Positions 21,092 through 31,822 of a stretch of 64,000 bases of DNA are shown one piece after another. Made by a program: the position numbers and the translations under genes. Source of the DNA: Omphalotus guepiniiformis (lineage: Eukaryota; Basidiomycota; Agaricomycetes; Agaricales; Omphalotaceae); the NCBI GenBank assembly GCA_028554645.1, contig JAQOOI010000064.1, positions 372,001-436,000 of the forward strand, read 5' to 3'. A model generated the notes under the pieces. The model saw only the letters and a program-made list of their open reading frames with translations, did no database searches and had not been told where the DNA came from. Each line of letters opens with the position of its first letter. The stretch's first letter is position 1.

Positions 21092-22152
21092 ATGGTAGTC
21101 GCTCACACAGAACCGAGCACCTCTGCTCCCCGCAAGAACCGTAGAAGAATGTCTAAAAAATCCTCTCAGCCAGTTCAAAGCTCTTCTGCTGCTCTCGATG
21201 CCGACGAGACCATGGGCGAACTCGACCCTTTGACAGACTCTCTCTCTGTACCTCCTACTGGAGAGAAAGCTGATGCCGACGATGACATTGTGATCGATGT
21301 TGACGAGAACGCTCTGCCCAGCACATCCGCTGCACCTTCATTTACACCCGTATCTGCCGATGCGATGCGAACTACCCTAAAATCAGAAATGAGGCGGATA
21401 CCCATCCCTCCACATCGAATGACGCCGCTGAAAAAAGATTGGATCAATATATTTGGTCCTTTGACGGAGATGTTGGGCTTGCAAGTGAGGATGAATGTTC
21501 AACGGAGATGTGTGGAAGCACGGGTACGATCAATCCTCGAGTCTTTTCAAAAATTGACTGTGAGTACTGATAGTTTCGTAGACATCCAAACATACAAAAG
21601 ATATCGGTGCTTTGCAAAAAGGCGCCGATTTCGTGAAGGCATATGCTTTAGGATTCGATGTGAACGTGTGTATCTGTCTGTGACTATCAAATCTTGACGA
21701 CCGAGTTCTCAAACAGGATGCCATCGCTTTACTGAGACTCGATGATCTATACCTCGACTCTTTCGAAATAAAAGATGTGAAGACCTTACAAGGAGACCAT
21801 CTTTCTCGAGCTATCGGTCGGTGTTATTCGACCGAATGGCCTTGCGCCCGTTCCTCATTCTTTTCTTTTTCAGGCCGTATTGCGGGGCAAGATGGTAAAA
21901 CAAAATTCACTATCGAAAATGCTAGTAGGACTAGAATTGTCTTGGCCGATACGTGCGTCTTTAGTCCTTGTGTCTGTATCATCTTGCGTTCTGACTCTTC
22001 TTCAACATACCAAAATACACATCATGGGCTCTTTTCAAAATATCAAGGTTGCTCGGGATGCTATTGTGTCCTTGATCTTAGGTTCACCTCCGGGCAAAGT
22101 GTACGCCGGTCTGCGCACCGTTAGTAGCCGTATGCGTCAGCGCGCCATGTAA
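21092..22152 (+). CDS. PNO1: PNO1 (Dim2/Rrp20) 40S ribosome assembly factor
   Basis: Pno1 is a nucleolar/cytoplasmic KH-domain protein that binds the 3' end of 18S rRNA precursors with Nob1. The N-terminus is acidic and disordered ([14 protein letters not shown]). The conserved core follows: [80 protein letters not shown] and [18 protein letters not shown]. The end, [20 protein letters not shown], is the near-invariant PNO1 tail. The KH GxxG equivalent is GRIAGQDGK. Four or so short introns are needed, including ones after RCVEAR and after RTRIVLADT. Length (about 240 residues) fits the family. Assignment is secure. Confidence 0.95.
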
Positions 22153-22570
22153 CAGCTGCTTGACTATGTAGTTGGATTTGTGGATATCAGGCATCGAGCG
22201 ATGCCCCCGAGCATCTGATAAGTTCTGCTGAGCCGGTCAGACTCACGCGACAATGTTGTCTGGAGAATATTTGAAACTCACTAGGAAAGACATAATTACA
22301 GAGTAAGCTATCAAAACTACGAGGCTATCAAAACTAGTACGAGGATGCGATAGGTATGACTAATGAGTATACTAGCTGTACAGAGTTATACAGGAAAAGA
22401 ACGAATGAGAATTGTGATACATGTCAAAGAGGGCTTGCCTCCTTGTCAGTGGTGATTAATTGATTTCTTAGCTATGATTCTGGCTATCGTATTGATCAGC
22501 AGAGGTCGATTTGAGCAAGCTGCCACTCGATATTCAGCTTGGTGCGACGCATACTGTAGTGAAAGGATAC
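22153..22570. other. Convergent 3' region between PNO1 and glyoxal oxidase
   Basis: 418 bases between two stop codons. No open frame of interest; presumably 3' untranslated sequence of both genes. Confidence 0.6.
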
Positions 22571-24864
22571 TCACTTCTCTATCGCCTGCTCATCCACTGG
22601 AGGGCCGCTACCGTCACCGACCATGATTTTGACGGCTTTACTAGGGATACCATCCTGGAGCACGTACAGCCAAGCAGGCCCAGGAGGGTAAATGCCATTA
22701 TCAGGTGGACCTCTGACCTGAACCTGATTATTCTTCTGACCGTCAAATTCGAGATACACCAGTCGAGAGTTCGCGTGCACTGCATGAGTGACATAGCCCA
22801 AATCCATGAGAGCCACTGACAGACGAAGAGTCAGGATCCACGAAAGTAACATTTGCTATAACGCGCACCTTTTACATCTGCACCTTGCTTCAGTGTCTGT
22901 ATGTCGATAGATATTGACTCGCCGTAGCCAAGAAATTTTTTACAGTTGGTAATTTCTGGTCTCGCTGTGTCCATATAAGGTGGGCGTAGCCATTCTACCC
23001 TATATTCTGTGCCGTATTTCTTTTCACTTCGGTCCAGGTTCGGATTGCTACCAGTTATCATTAGTTCTCCTCCAGGGGTTAGAGTCGCGACGCTATGGTA
23101 CAATCGAGCGATATTGCTGGTGGGCATTCCATCCTGGGAGAACCTCTGACCAGCGGGAGCTCCGGGATTGTATAGTGTAGGGGTGAGGACCGGGTAATCT
23201 GCATTGGACGCGCCGACTTGATTGCGAACATTGCCGTAACCCGAGATACCGGTGCCACCGCCATTCACAATGATAACTTGACCAGTGGGGAGAAGGATAA
23301 GATCAGGCATGATTCGAGCATTCGGCATCTTCTCTACTTGCCAGCCTGCCCTGATACCATCGTCAGTAAGAACTAAACGGGCCAACTGGGAACTGGCAGG
23401 GTCTTGCGAAGAAATCTCATAGCCAGGCTTTGTGTCATCCACTGTGGACCCGCCACACAACAGGACCTCCGGGGTGTAATTGTTTTCGGGAGTCAGAGGA
23501 AGCAACAGAGCAGAACCCGCCATAGGATATGTCACTCGAACACCGTTCGGAATTTGAGGTAGCCTGACTTCTGAGTTGGCCTTCCAATCATAGATCATTG
23601 CGTCGCGATTGGCAGCCATGAAGATCCTGCCATCAGGAAGAAGGAAAGCGTGAGGAAAGAGATTGGAACCAAGAGTGTCCACGAGAAATGGGAGGTCAAT
23701 GGGTAAACCGTTACTACCATGAATCGACTTCGGAGGATAGTATTCGATGGTGGGGTTGTTGACGGTTGCATTGTTGATCCATCCGCCCTTCTTTGAACCT
23801 CCAATGATCATCGCACTTCCATCAGATATACGAAGAACTGTGTTGTACCACCGGGGGCTAGCCATTCTAATGCGTGCATGGTTTTCGTAGAGCAAACAAT
23901 CGCCACCGTCAGCGTCGCAGGGATGAAAGAGTCGAACTGCTTGTAATCCGTCCATGTCGCCAAAATCAGCCGCAGAAGTGTAATCTTCAACCACAGGGTT
24001 TCCGCCGACATTGACCAGCGTTCCATTCCCTAGAAAAGATCCACCAGCACAGAAAGAATTTGATTGGACACGAAGAGGAGTGAGGGAGTGAGTCTCAAGG
24101 TTGTATAAGGTGGCCCAAGCCGGATGGCCATCAATCGTGAGGGGATTGTGCTCGACTTTATCGACTATCAGTGCATGTTTTTCAGAGACAATAGCAATTT
24201 GCATCGCATGAACACCAGTAGCGCCTTTCTGTGTCAAAGTCCAAGTAGACGAGGTAGATCGCATCTGCTCATGGTTGCTGGAAGGTGTACTTGCGATTTC
24301 CGGAGTAGAGATAGCCCGAGATTTAAATTTGGCGGTTGATCCAGAGCCAGGAATTACGATGAATGCGCTCACATCTATTTTGAGGTCTGAGTTAACGATT
24401 TTGATAGTATGTGGTCGGCCATGCTCTAGATCGTACTTTTCGTATAATCGCTGGCCAAGCCGAGGAGTCGCGGAATCGCAATGTGTACTCACTGAGGACA
24501 CAGGTTGTCCATCAATAAAGACTTCCGCAGAGCCGTGGCTTTCATCGCAATTCCCGTACCATTCAATTCCTGTTCCAGAGAAAGTGAATGAAACAGTAGC
24601 ACCCAAGTCAGAGGTAGAGCGGGCAGATTTGCCAGGGAGTCGAGACGCAAAGACTGTTTCCCAGTTGCCCAAATAATGAATCAGAGGAGAGCGTGAATTG
24701 TAACTCTTCGTCCCAGGTGCGTGATAGTATGGTGTGAACACTTGCGGCTTGGTCGAGCTGGGAGTTTTGTAGCCATTCCACGCAGACTCACGCGCTAGAC
24801 CAGAGCAGACAAGAGAAAATAGTGTTAAAAAGAGCGAAACGAGGTCAAAGGAGTGAGAAGACAT
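22571..24864 (-). CDS. Glyoxal oxidase (AA5_1 copper radical oxidase) with N-terminal extension
   Basis: Copper radical oxidases of this group oxidise small aldehydes and supply hydrogen peroxide to extracellular peroxidases in wood and litter decay. A signal peptide (MSSHSFDLVSLFLTLFSLVC) leads the protein. Next comes an unusual domain of about 130 residues containing TFSGTGIEWYGNCDESHGSA and EVFIDGQPVSSV, a beta-rich, lectin- or galactose-binding-like pattern. The catalytic part follows: VHAMQIAIVSEKHALIVDK, SFCAGGSFLGNGTLVNVGG (crosslinking Cys), MASPRWYNTV (crosslinking Tyr), NIARLYHSVATLTPGGELMI (axial Tyr and His) and LGYVTHAVHANSRLV (His ligand). All five expected copper/cofactor residues are therefore present. 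One intron of about 55 bases joins GADVK to VALMDLG, and the gene is otherwise a single exon of 677 codons. The C-terminus GDGSGPPVDEQAIEK ends before a stop at 22571; a short extra 3' exon is possible. Confidence 0.93.
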
Positions 24865-26223
24865 CCGTCGTTGAAAGCCAAATAAGCAAACACATAATAT
24901 ATCGAATAAAACGCGTTGGTCACGTGGATATCATGCTCAAGGCTAAGCGGGCACTGCAGGCGTCTCATCCGACTATTAGTCGATGCTCAGTGAGTACTCG
25001 AGTCTTAACTTCCAGAAATGGAGACTACCAATATTCATCTTATATCTCGTTCAGTGCGGCTTGGGCGACAATCTTCGTACCTAACTCGACTCGAAGTTGG
25101 AGTAGGGTGCGTTGAACTTCAGGATCTGTAACTATATGCTAATGGCCGCTGTGATGTTTCCTCGTTCTCAATCGAAGAAGGGGATCAATCAGCGACGAGG
25201 TGACTACTTGCGACCTGCAAATTGTAATACTTCCGTCCGCAGCCTGGTCAGTCATTCATTGAATACTATTCGTATGTTCCGATCAACTTCGTCTTCTAGG
25301 GTTCTACTTGATTTTTTCTTATCTGAGTTGTGTTTAGACCATGCACCGCCACTTCCCTTCCGTAACATTCTACCCAAGATGATTCCATACATAAAGGCAC
25401 AGAGACCCACTGTCGATTGAGCCCCAAATTCTTGATGGACGATGTAGAATTCAAAATCTAAAAGATCATGCGACCATCGAAAGAAGAGTTCTGGCTCACT
25501 GGATGCTCTCAATTCTCACCCGTACAAAACCCATGAGTGCCATGAGTGCCCTCAATGTCAGTTCACTATTTCACTCCCGCGGGGATAACATAAAATTGAC
25601 CCTCAGAGACTTCTCGTGCAAAAGTATGTCTAATCAAGCTACTTCAATCTGGTGTCTGCAAGAACCGCTACATGTCCCTCAATCGAGAATTCCGTCTCTC
25701 AACATCCTGCATGCTGTTCTTGCAGGAGCAGCGTGCCAATAGGCCGCGAATACTGCGTCGGGCTGTATCTACGGTATTTTCAAATTTTTATGACGCGACC
25801 TTGAATATGACGGAGCATTCATTAAGCCTGTGATGTCTGACGAAGTGAGAGAATGGGTGTATCAAGATAGATGTCCTTCTACTAGACGTGACTGTATGAT
25901 ACAGTTGTATGTCATAAATATAGTGCGTACTTTCATTGCGCCGCATTGCCCAGCTGATATGTAATGTAATTCTTGGCAGAGACTAGAGTATACTGTTGTG
26001 AGAGGCGGGAAACTGGAAGACGAATGTCCTGTTTCAGACACAGAGATATGACGAAGAAGAGAAAAGTTTTCATTTTTAGATTATATTGCTGCCAATTCGC
26101 TCTACGTCCGAGATCCATGATAACGTCAACAGCAGACCTAGCTTCATCGATCTGATACTTTTCTTTTTATTGCACTTGCGACGGCGCATGTATATTTGGC
26201 CAACCAGTTTGATCTCACGTAAG
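24865..26223. other. 1.36-kb intergenic stretch, no confident gene
   Basis: It contains the glyoxal oxidase promoter. A minus-strand frame at 25252-25512 has a hydrophobic segment (QSTVGLCAFMYGIILGRML) and a charged tail, but starts at TTG and lacks convincing upstream exons. The rest shows only short, unremarkable frames. Confidence 0.45.
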
Positions 26224-28203
26224 CTATGGCACTAGTTTTTGAGAACTGTTCCATTTCCAGACCCTCACACTGCCCTTTCTCTCGTCACCATCTCCTTCCC
26301 AATACCGCCCGCGTTTCCATACTTCCTGGTATCCTTTTTCTTCTAGTAGATCGCGCACGCCATCCTCCTCTAGAAGGGCACCAAAGAATGCCAGATGTCG
26401 GGGCCATTCGTGGACCCAAGGATAATCAGGCGAGGGTGTATCTGACAACGTTCCTGGTATGGATGCAGGGTAGGGCGATATAGGGAAACTCGGGTCAACC
26501 TGAGCTGGGAAGCGCTCCTTTAGATATTTGTATGGGTTTTGGAAGAAGAGGGAAGTCTGGTCCCGATATGTTTCAGGATCTTGCCCCCTACAAGTGACCT
26601 CAAATCAGCATGACTCCGATATAATTCATGCAGTTACTCACTCCAGTGGCGGCTCACACCCTAGCGCCCACAAGGCACCATGTGCAAGCTGTGGCCGATG
26701 CAAATACGCGTGTCCAGGGGTAGAATGACAAGGCATTAGGATCCCCATACTTCCACCTTGGAGTTCCGGGGTGGGTAAGCCTCGGATATACGACATCAGA
26801 CTTATTGGAGCACTGCAATAAAAAAGGACGACGTATATTGAAGCAGGTACTGTCAGGACCAGAAAAAGCATGTAGCGCCTGCGAATAGGTAGAACGCTGC
26901 GTCTCAAAGCCTCTTTTTCTTTTCCTGCAAGTTTCGATCGATCAACCAGGGATTTCGCAGCGAAGATATGCAGCAGAGGCAGAAGAGGATGAATAAATCG
27001 CCACTCTTTGTGGCCGGCCAAGGAGTACGCGCCAATAGTCCATACTACAACACCAAGCATCGTTTTCATAGCAGGACTGTCTGAGGTTTTAGAAGCCATC
27101 CAAATGCCATCCAGGACAAAAGGAAGAGAGGTCGTGCATAATATCGGAAGGGCTTGAGAAAGGTAGTAGTGACCGGGACTGGCACCGTAGAAGAGAGAGA
27201 CGCCTGACAAATTTGTGACGAGGAAGCTGAAGGGCGTAAATGTCAGTTTGCCGTAGTAAAATGTGTCTAGAATGAGCAGTGAAGCTGCCGCTGATATCCT
27301 TCACTATACAATTAGCAAGAGGTTCCATTTCGGCAGAAGAAAGAACGTACCCTACCCCACAAATATCAGTAACGACAGCATACAAAGCCCTAGCGTCGGT
27401 TCTCGACCTCCAAACGAGGTTTGAGACCAAGAAAAGCCATATGAGTGCATTAGTTGCTCGCACTGAACATGCCAAAGCAGCAAATATCAACATCTTTCTT
27501 AGCTTCCATCTGTCTGACACCAACCGTCAGCACGGTGCAATCATTTCAGAGACGAGTTCATCGCACTTGCCGTGTCTCAGAGAGGAATCCCAAGGGTAAA
27601 ACGATAATGCTATTGTTGTCAAAGATGTTTCCAAAGAGTTGGACAAGGATCTCGACAATGCTAGGGCATGGAAGAAGGAAGTCAAAGAAAGAAATATCTG
27701 CGCAGACTTTTTCAACTTTTATTTCATATGCACATGATGAACTTGCCTTACCGCGGTCGACACATAGCGTGGTCCTACTGTCTGTCGCGTTAATTCGCAG
27801 AGCCATACATCGGTAGCGGCAGCAATACTACCGTGCAACAACCGCGGACCTATGATCTGAAACGAACAATTTCAAACTGCAATCGAGTCTTATTCTCACA
27901 AAAACATACAATGAGCAGGTCCCCAAGTTTCCCGTGACTGTCAAGGCCTGTTGCCTTCAAAAACCAATAAATGGGCACATTCAATGCTGGGTAAAGTATA
28001 CTGCGAATGGGCCGAGGGTTGAGCCATTCCCAGGTCAAATAGCCATAGCCAAATACTATGTGATGGGCAGGCTCGAGGGATTGGAAGTATTCATCTGGCT
28101 GAAAGACTGTACGTGTCCCTACCGCAATCAATAGTCGAACTACCAATGCGAGGACAGTCGTGGTCAACATAAAACCTTTGACTTCTGAAATAAACAACTG
28201 CAA
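26224..28203 (-). CDS. GPI10: GPI mannosyltransferase III (GPI10/PIG-B), GT22 family
   Basis: This ER membrane enzyme adds the third mannose to the GPI anchor precursor using dolichol-phosphate mannose. The N-terminus has a first helix (TTTVLALVVRLLIAVGTRTV), then the catalytic-loop region FQPDEYFQSLEPAHHIVFGY and GYLTWEWLNPRPIRSILYPA, which is diagnostic for GT22. Later exons carry DRWKLRKMLIFAALACSVRA, GASPGHYYLSQALPILCTTS and SLAGHKEWRFIHPLLPLLHI, with HKEWRFIHP matching the conserved HKExRF motif. The C-terminal lumenal part contains MPCHSTPGHAYLHRP, typical of PIG-B, and ends VWKWNSSQKLVP. Start is taken at 28203; an internal ATG at 28170 directly before the first helix is an alternative. 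At least five introns are needed. Confidence 0.9.
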
Positions 28204-28302
28204 TTTCTGATTTCTCCCTCGAACTTACTTATCACTGATATTACAAATATCAAATGCTAAGTGAAACTGCGAGGCTCTATCGAGTCAATCTTTCTCTCCA
28301 TC
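28204..28302. promoter_or_regulatory. 99-base bidirectional promoter, GPI10 / deaminase-family gene
   Basis: Only 99 bases separate the two divergent start codons, so at least one promoter must overlap the 5' leader of the other gene. Confidence 0.5.
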
Positions 28303-30628
28303 ATGAGTACCTCAGAACTCGTTGAATACGGAACCAAAAGGGAACAATTCATTTCGTCGGATCGAGCTTTGCGAGCCGACCATAAGAGACAAAGTCTTTC
28401 GCAGACAGAGCAATTGGCCGACAAGATTCTTAGGGATGTTCGGAGTGCAGAGGCAGCTACAGTCTGGAGTGCAGAGTATCCTTCAATCCCGCATCCTTTT
28501 CCGGGTATGGAGTTCTTGACAGGTATCTCAAATCCACAATTTCTCTCCAGCCAGACGCATTCATTTACGATGTGAGACAGGGCGGAGTGTCATTGTACAG
28601 ACGAAGATCTTCCAGATTTTGAGCAAGGTATGCTCGCCGTTTAAATCAATAGTGTCAAAGGTGACTCCACTAGTTGTAGATGCCGAAAGGTGCACTTCTC
28701 CATGCACATCTCGATGCAACCGTGAACGTGTCACTCCTCTTAAAGCTCGCCTTGAAGTACCCTGCGTTCCATGTGCGCGTCCGTGAATCATTGAATGCAA
28801 CAAATCTCGGATCTGTGCTTCCTGAATTTGAAGCTCTCCCGTCGGAGTCACGTACTACTGGAGATGTGGTGTTGACCGATACTGACTATGCCCCAAATAC
28901 CTGGGTGCCGATGTCAATAGCTAGGGAGAGGTTTCATGCTAGCCTTGGAGGACCAGATGGATTCGATCGCTGGATAACAACAGCCCTGACAATAAACCCC
29001 AGCGAAGCTTACGGCACACATAATACAGTATACAAGGTTTGATGCATGTCCATTTTGTACTTTGTAAAAAGTATCTAACTACTATCTTGACCCTCTTCAG
29101 ATTTGGCAGAAATTTCGAAGCACATTTCTCGTCAGCTCCGTACGTGAAGCATTGTGCTTATTCTCATGTCATTCCTGACGGCCCACATTCAAGCCAATTA
29201 TTCGTTATATCCCACTCTTGACTGAGTATATCCGTGAATTCTTTCTAACGTCTATTGAAGACGGTATATCCTATGTCGAGCCTCGAATCAATTTCTTACA
29301 GAAGTATGGCTTATTTTTTCGATCATCTAGCCAAACGACTCACTTATCGCGTGCTCTGCATAGGGAGTTCTTCAATGCCAATGGCCAACCTGTCGTCACT
29401 CATAGAGAAGTCCTGATTGTCTTTGATAAGGTCTTGAATGAGATCAAATCCGAGATGAAGCAGGAGGGTAGAGAAGATGAATTCATCGGCGCAAGGGTAA
29501 GAGTTTACCGGCGAATTGGCTATCTTGTACTCATCTTTTCGGGCAAGGATTATCTACTCGACGATCCGTGTCCTGACACCACAAGAACTAGAATGGTACT
29601 TGGAAGACTGCATTGCACTCAAGCAAGAATTTCCTCATCTCATCGCTGGTATGCTAAATCTTGACTCTCAGTGGTTGCGTATTCACCCTTTGTTCCCTTT
29701 CACGCAAGGCTTTGATCTCGTAGGGGATGAGAACGTCTTGAAACCCCTCATTTACTACATAGAGCCCCTCCTTCGTTTCAGGGAGATGCAAAAAGCCGCT
29801 GGCGTGGACATACCCTTTATATTCCATGCCGGAGAGACATTAGGCGACGGGACTGAGGCAGATATAAATCTTTACGATGCGATCCTACTAGGGACGAAGA
29901 GAATTGGCCATGGGTTGTTTTTTTTTCCCTCTCTACCGATCTTATTTTTAAGCAACTAACAAGATCGTCATATGTAGGTTTTCATTAGTGAAACATCCCA
30001 AGTTGATCGAGGTATGCAAAGAGCGTGAAATCGCGGTCGAAGTATGCCCTATCTCGTGCGTCTATACTTTACGATTTTCCAACATGTGTCAATCCCGCTC
30101 ATTATACGCCGCGCCTCGATAGTAATGAAATCCTTGTGAGTACATTTGATTTCTCAGCAATTACCTTTCATTCATACACGCTTCTGTCCATCCTTCGGCT
30201 GACTTCTTCCATGCCCATGCACCCTCTTCCCATCCTCTTCAACTATGGCGTTCCCGTTGCACTATGTTCCGACGACCCAGCCGTGTTTGGCAACATGGGG
30301 CTCACATTCGATTTCTATCAAGTAAGTTCATATAACTCCAAGAGACTTCAAACTTACTGTATCACTAGGTGTTTGTTGCGAGTGAAATAACGGGCATCAT
30401 TCAACTGGGCGAGATAGCGAAAGACAGTATCAAGGTTAGTTGACAATGGCGACCGTTTCCTGCACGAGATGTCCACTGACATTTTGTCATGTTTAGTACT
30501 CTACTCTGAGTGAGGACGACAAGGAGAGCGCTCTTAAGGCATGGCAAAAGCGTTGGGATAAATTCTTAGAATACGCAACTTCGGAAGGACAGGAGTTTCT
30601 GGCGCAGAATACTTTCAGCACCGCCTAG
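28303..30628 (+). CDS. Adenosine-deaminase-family metal hydrolase (ADGF/CECR1-like)
   Basis: This zinc hydrolase family deaminates adenosine or related amino-purines. The start is MSTSELVEYGTKREQFISSD. Metal and catalytic motifs in order are MPKGALLHAHLDATVN (HxH zinc ligands), IPFIFHAGETLGDGTEADIN (zinc His and catalytic Glu region), RIGHGFSLVKHPKLIE (GHG), VEVCPIS and VALCSDDPAVFG (zinc/catalytic Asp pair). The helix EGISYVEPR-equivalent SIEDGISYVEPRINF is also present. The ADGF-like N-terminal helices (SLSQTEQLADKILRDVRSAE) favour the ADGF/CECR1 branch over classical ADA, but I see no signal peptide, so the product may be cytosolic. About eight short introns interrupt it. The C-terminus ends QEFLAQNTFSTA. 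A decayed copy lies directly downstream. Confidence 0.88.
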
Positions 30629-30914
30629 GTGTTCTTGACTCAATCAAATGGCGTGAAGAAGCATTTGGCTCATCATCACCATAAAGTGGCATCCTCAACG
30701 TGATGCCCCGCACCTCGTATCACTTCACTGTTTTTTGCTTTGCCCAATTTCTGATTTATATTAATTGACCATGACAGCGTCATCTTACCCTCCGATGGGC
30801 TTCGAATTCTCGAGTCACGACGACCTTTTTGTTTCACGAGTCATAATAAGATTGAGAATGGACGGCTTCGAGCACTACATCACTTTCAACGTGCACATTT
30901 CAGAGTTCGTTTCT

Positions 30915-31690
30915 ATGGATTTTACACCAGATCTCACTGAATACGAAGCTCGAGGAAAGGACCTAATTGTGCCGAAAACGCAGACCATGCGAAAGGATGG
31001 TTCTCTCCAGCAGAACAATCAGTACTAAACGTTCGGAACAGATGCCCAAAGGAGCGCTTCTTCAAGCCCAACTAGACGCCACAGTCAACATTTCCTCTGT
31101 TCTGAAACTCGCTTTATGGCATGCAGCTTTTCATACACGCGTCAATGAGCCATTGAATGCGAGTAATTTTGGGTTTGTACTTCCTGAATTTCAGCCTCTA
31201 CCCCCAGAATTGTTCGCAACTAAAGAAGTCGTGCTGATTGATGCAGCCTACGAGCCAAATACCTGGGTAATAGCTAGGGAGATGTTCACCCTAGACCTTG
31301 GCGGGCCAGGAGGATTTGATAGCTGGGCGATGGCTGCTTTGACAATAAACCGAGTGAAGCTCATAGACATTAGCTTTGTACGTAGGTTCTTTTGCTGGTC
31401 TCCTCATCATGTCATTCCAACAGCCTCTCGTGCGCTACATTCCGCCTTTGAAAAATTATTTCCGAAATTTTCTCAAGCCTCGACTTCCCGATGCAGAGGT
31501 ATAGTTCTTCCAACTCCCATGAGAAATACTTCCTTCAGACGTACTGATCGTCTGCTCCCTGGAGGCTTTGGTACGATTCCAATGGCCAACTAGGTGGCAA
31601 ACACAGGGGTGTCCTGCTCATCTTTGACGACGTTCTCAATGAGATCAATGAAGCAACAAGGCAGAGAAGACTTGTCATTCTTAACTATTT
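30915..31690 (+). pseudogene. Decayed tandem copy of the deaminase-family gene
   Basis: Three blocks match the upstream gene in order. A first-exon block (LTEYEARGKDLIV and DGSLQQNNQ, against LVEYGTKREQFIS and KRQSLSQTEQ) is followed at once by the zinc-motif block. There MPKGALLQAQLDATVNIS replaces MPKGALLHAHLDATVNVS, and homology continues through LPEFQPLPPELF, YEPNTWVIAREMF and GGFDSWAMAALTIN. After stops and frame changes a third block near 31571-31665 reads YDSNGQLGGKHRGVLLIFDD then VLNEINE, against FFNANGQPVVTHREVLIVFD. The second exon and the whole C-terminal half, with the remaining zinc and catalytic residues, are missing. Both zinc-binding histidines of HxH have become glutamine. 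It is very unlikely to be a working deaminase. Confidence 0.8.
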
Positions 31691-31822
31691 CCCTAATCAT
31701 AATTCATATATTCGCTCCAAATGTCAACTAGAACCTAGAACACAAACAATTTTGAGTGCACAGACGTCCACATGGGTATATTGTAGATATAAGGATTAGA
31801 TAGATGTCCGGGGAATGAGATG

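Noticed and set aside
16098..24864. Aldehyde dehydrogenase, MFS transporter and glyoxal oxidase as a metabolic cluster
   Set aside because: PNO1, a housekeeping gene, sits between them, no backbone enzyme or regulator is present, and each has an ordinary independent role.
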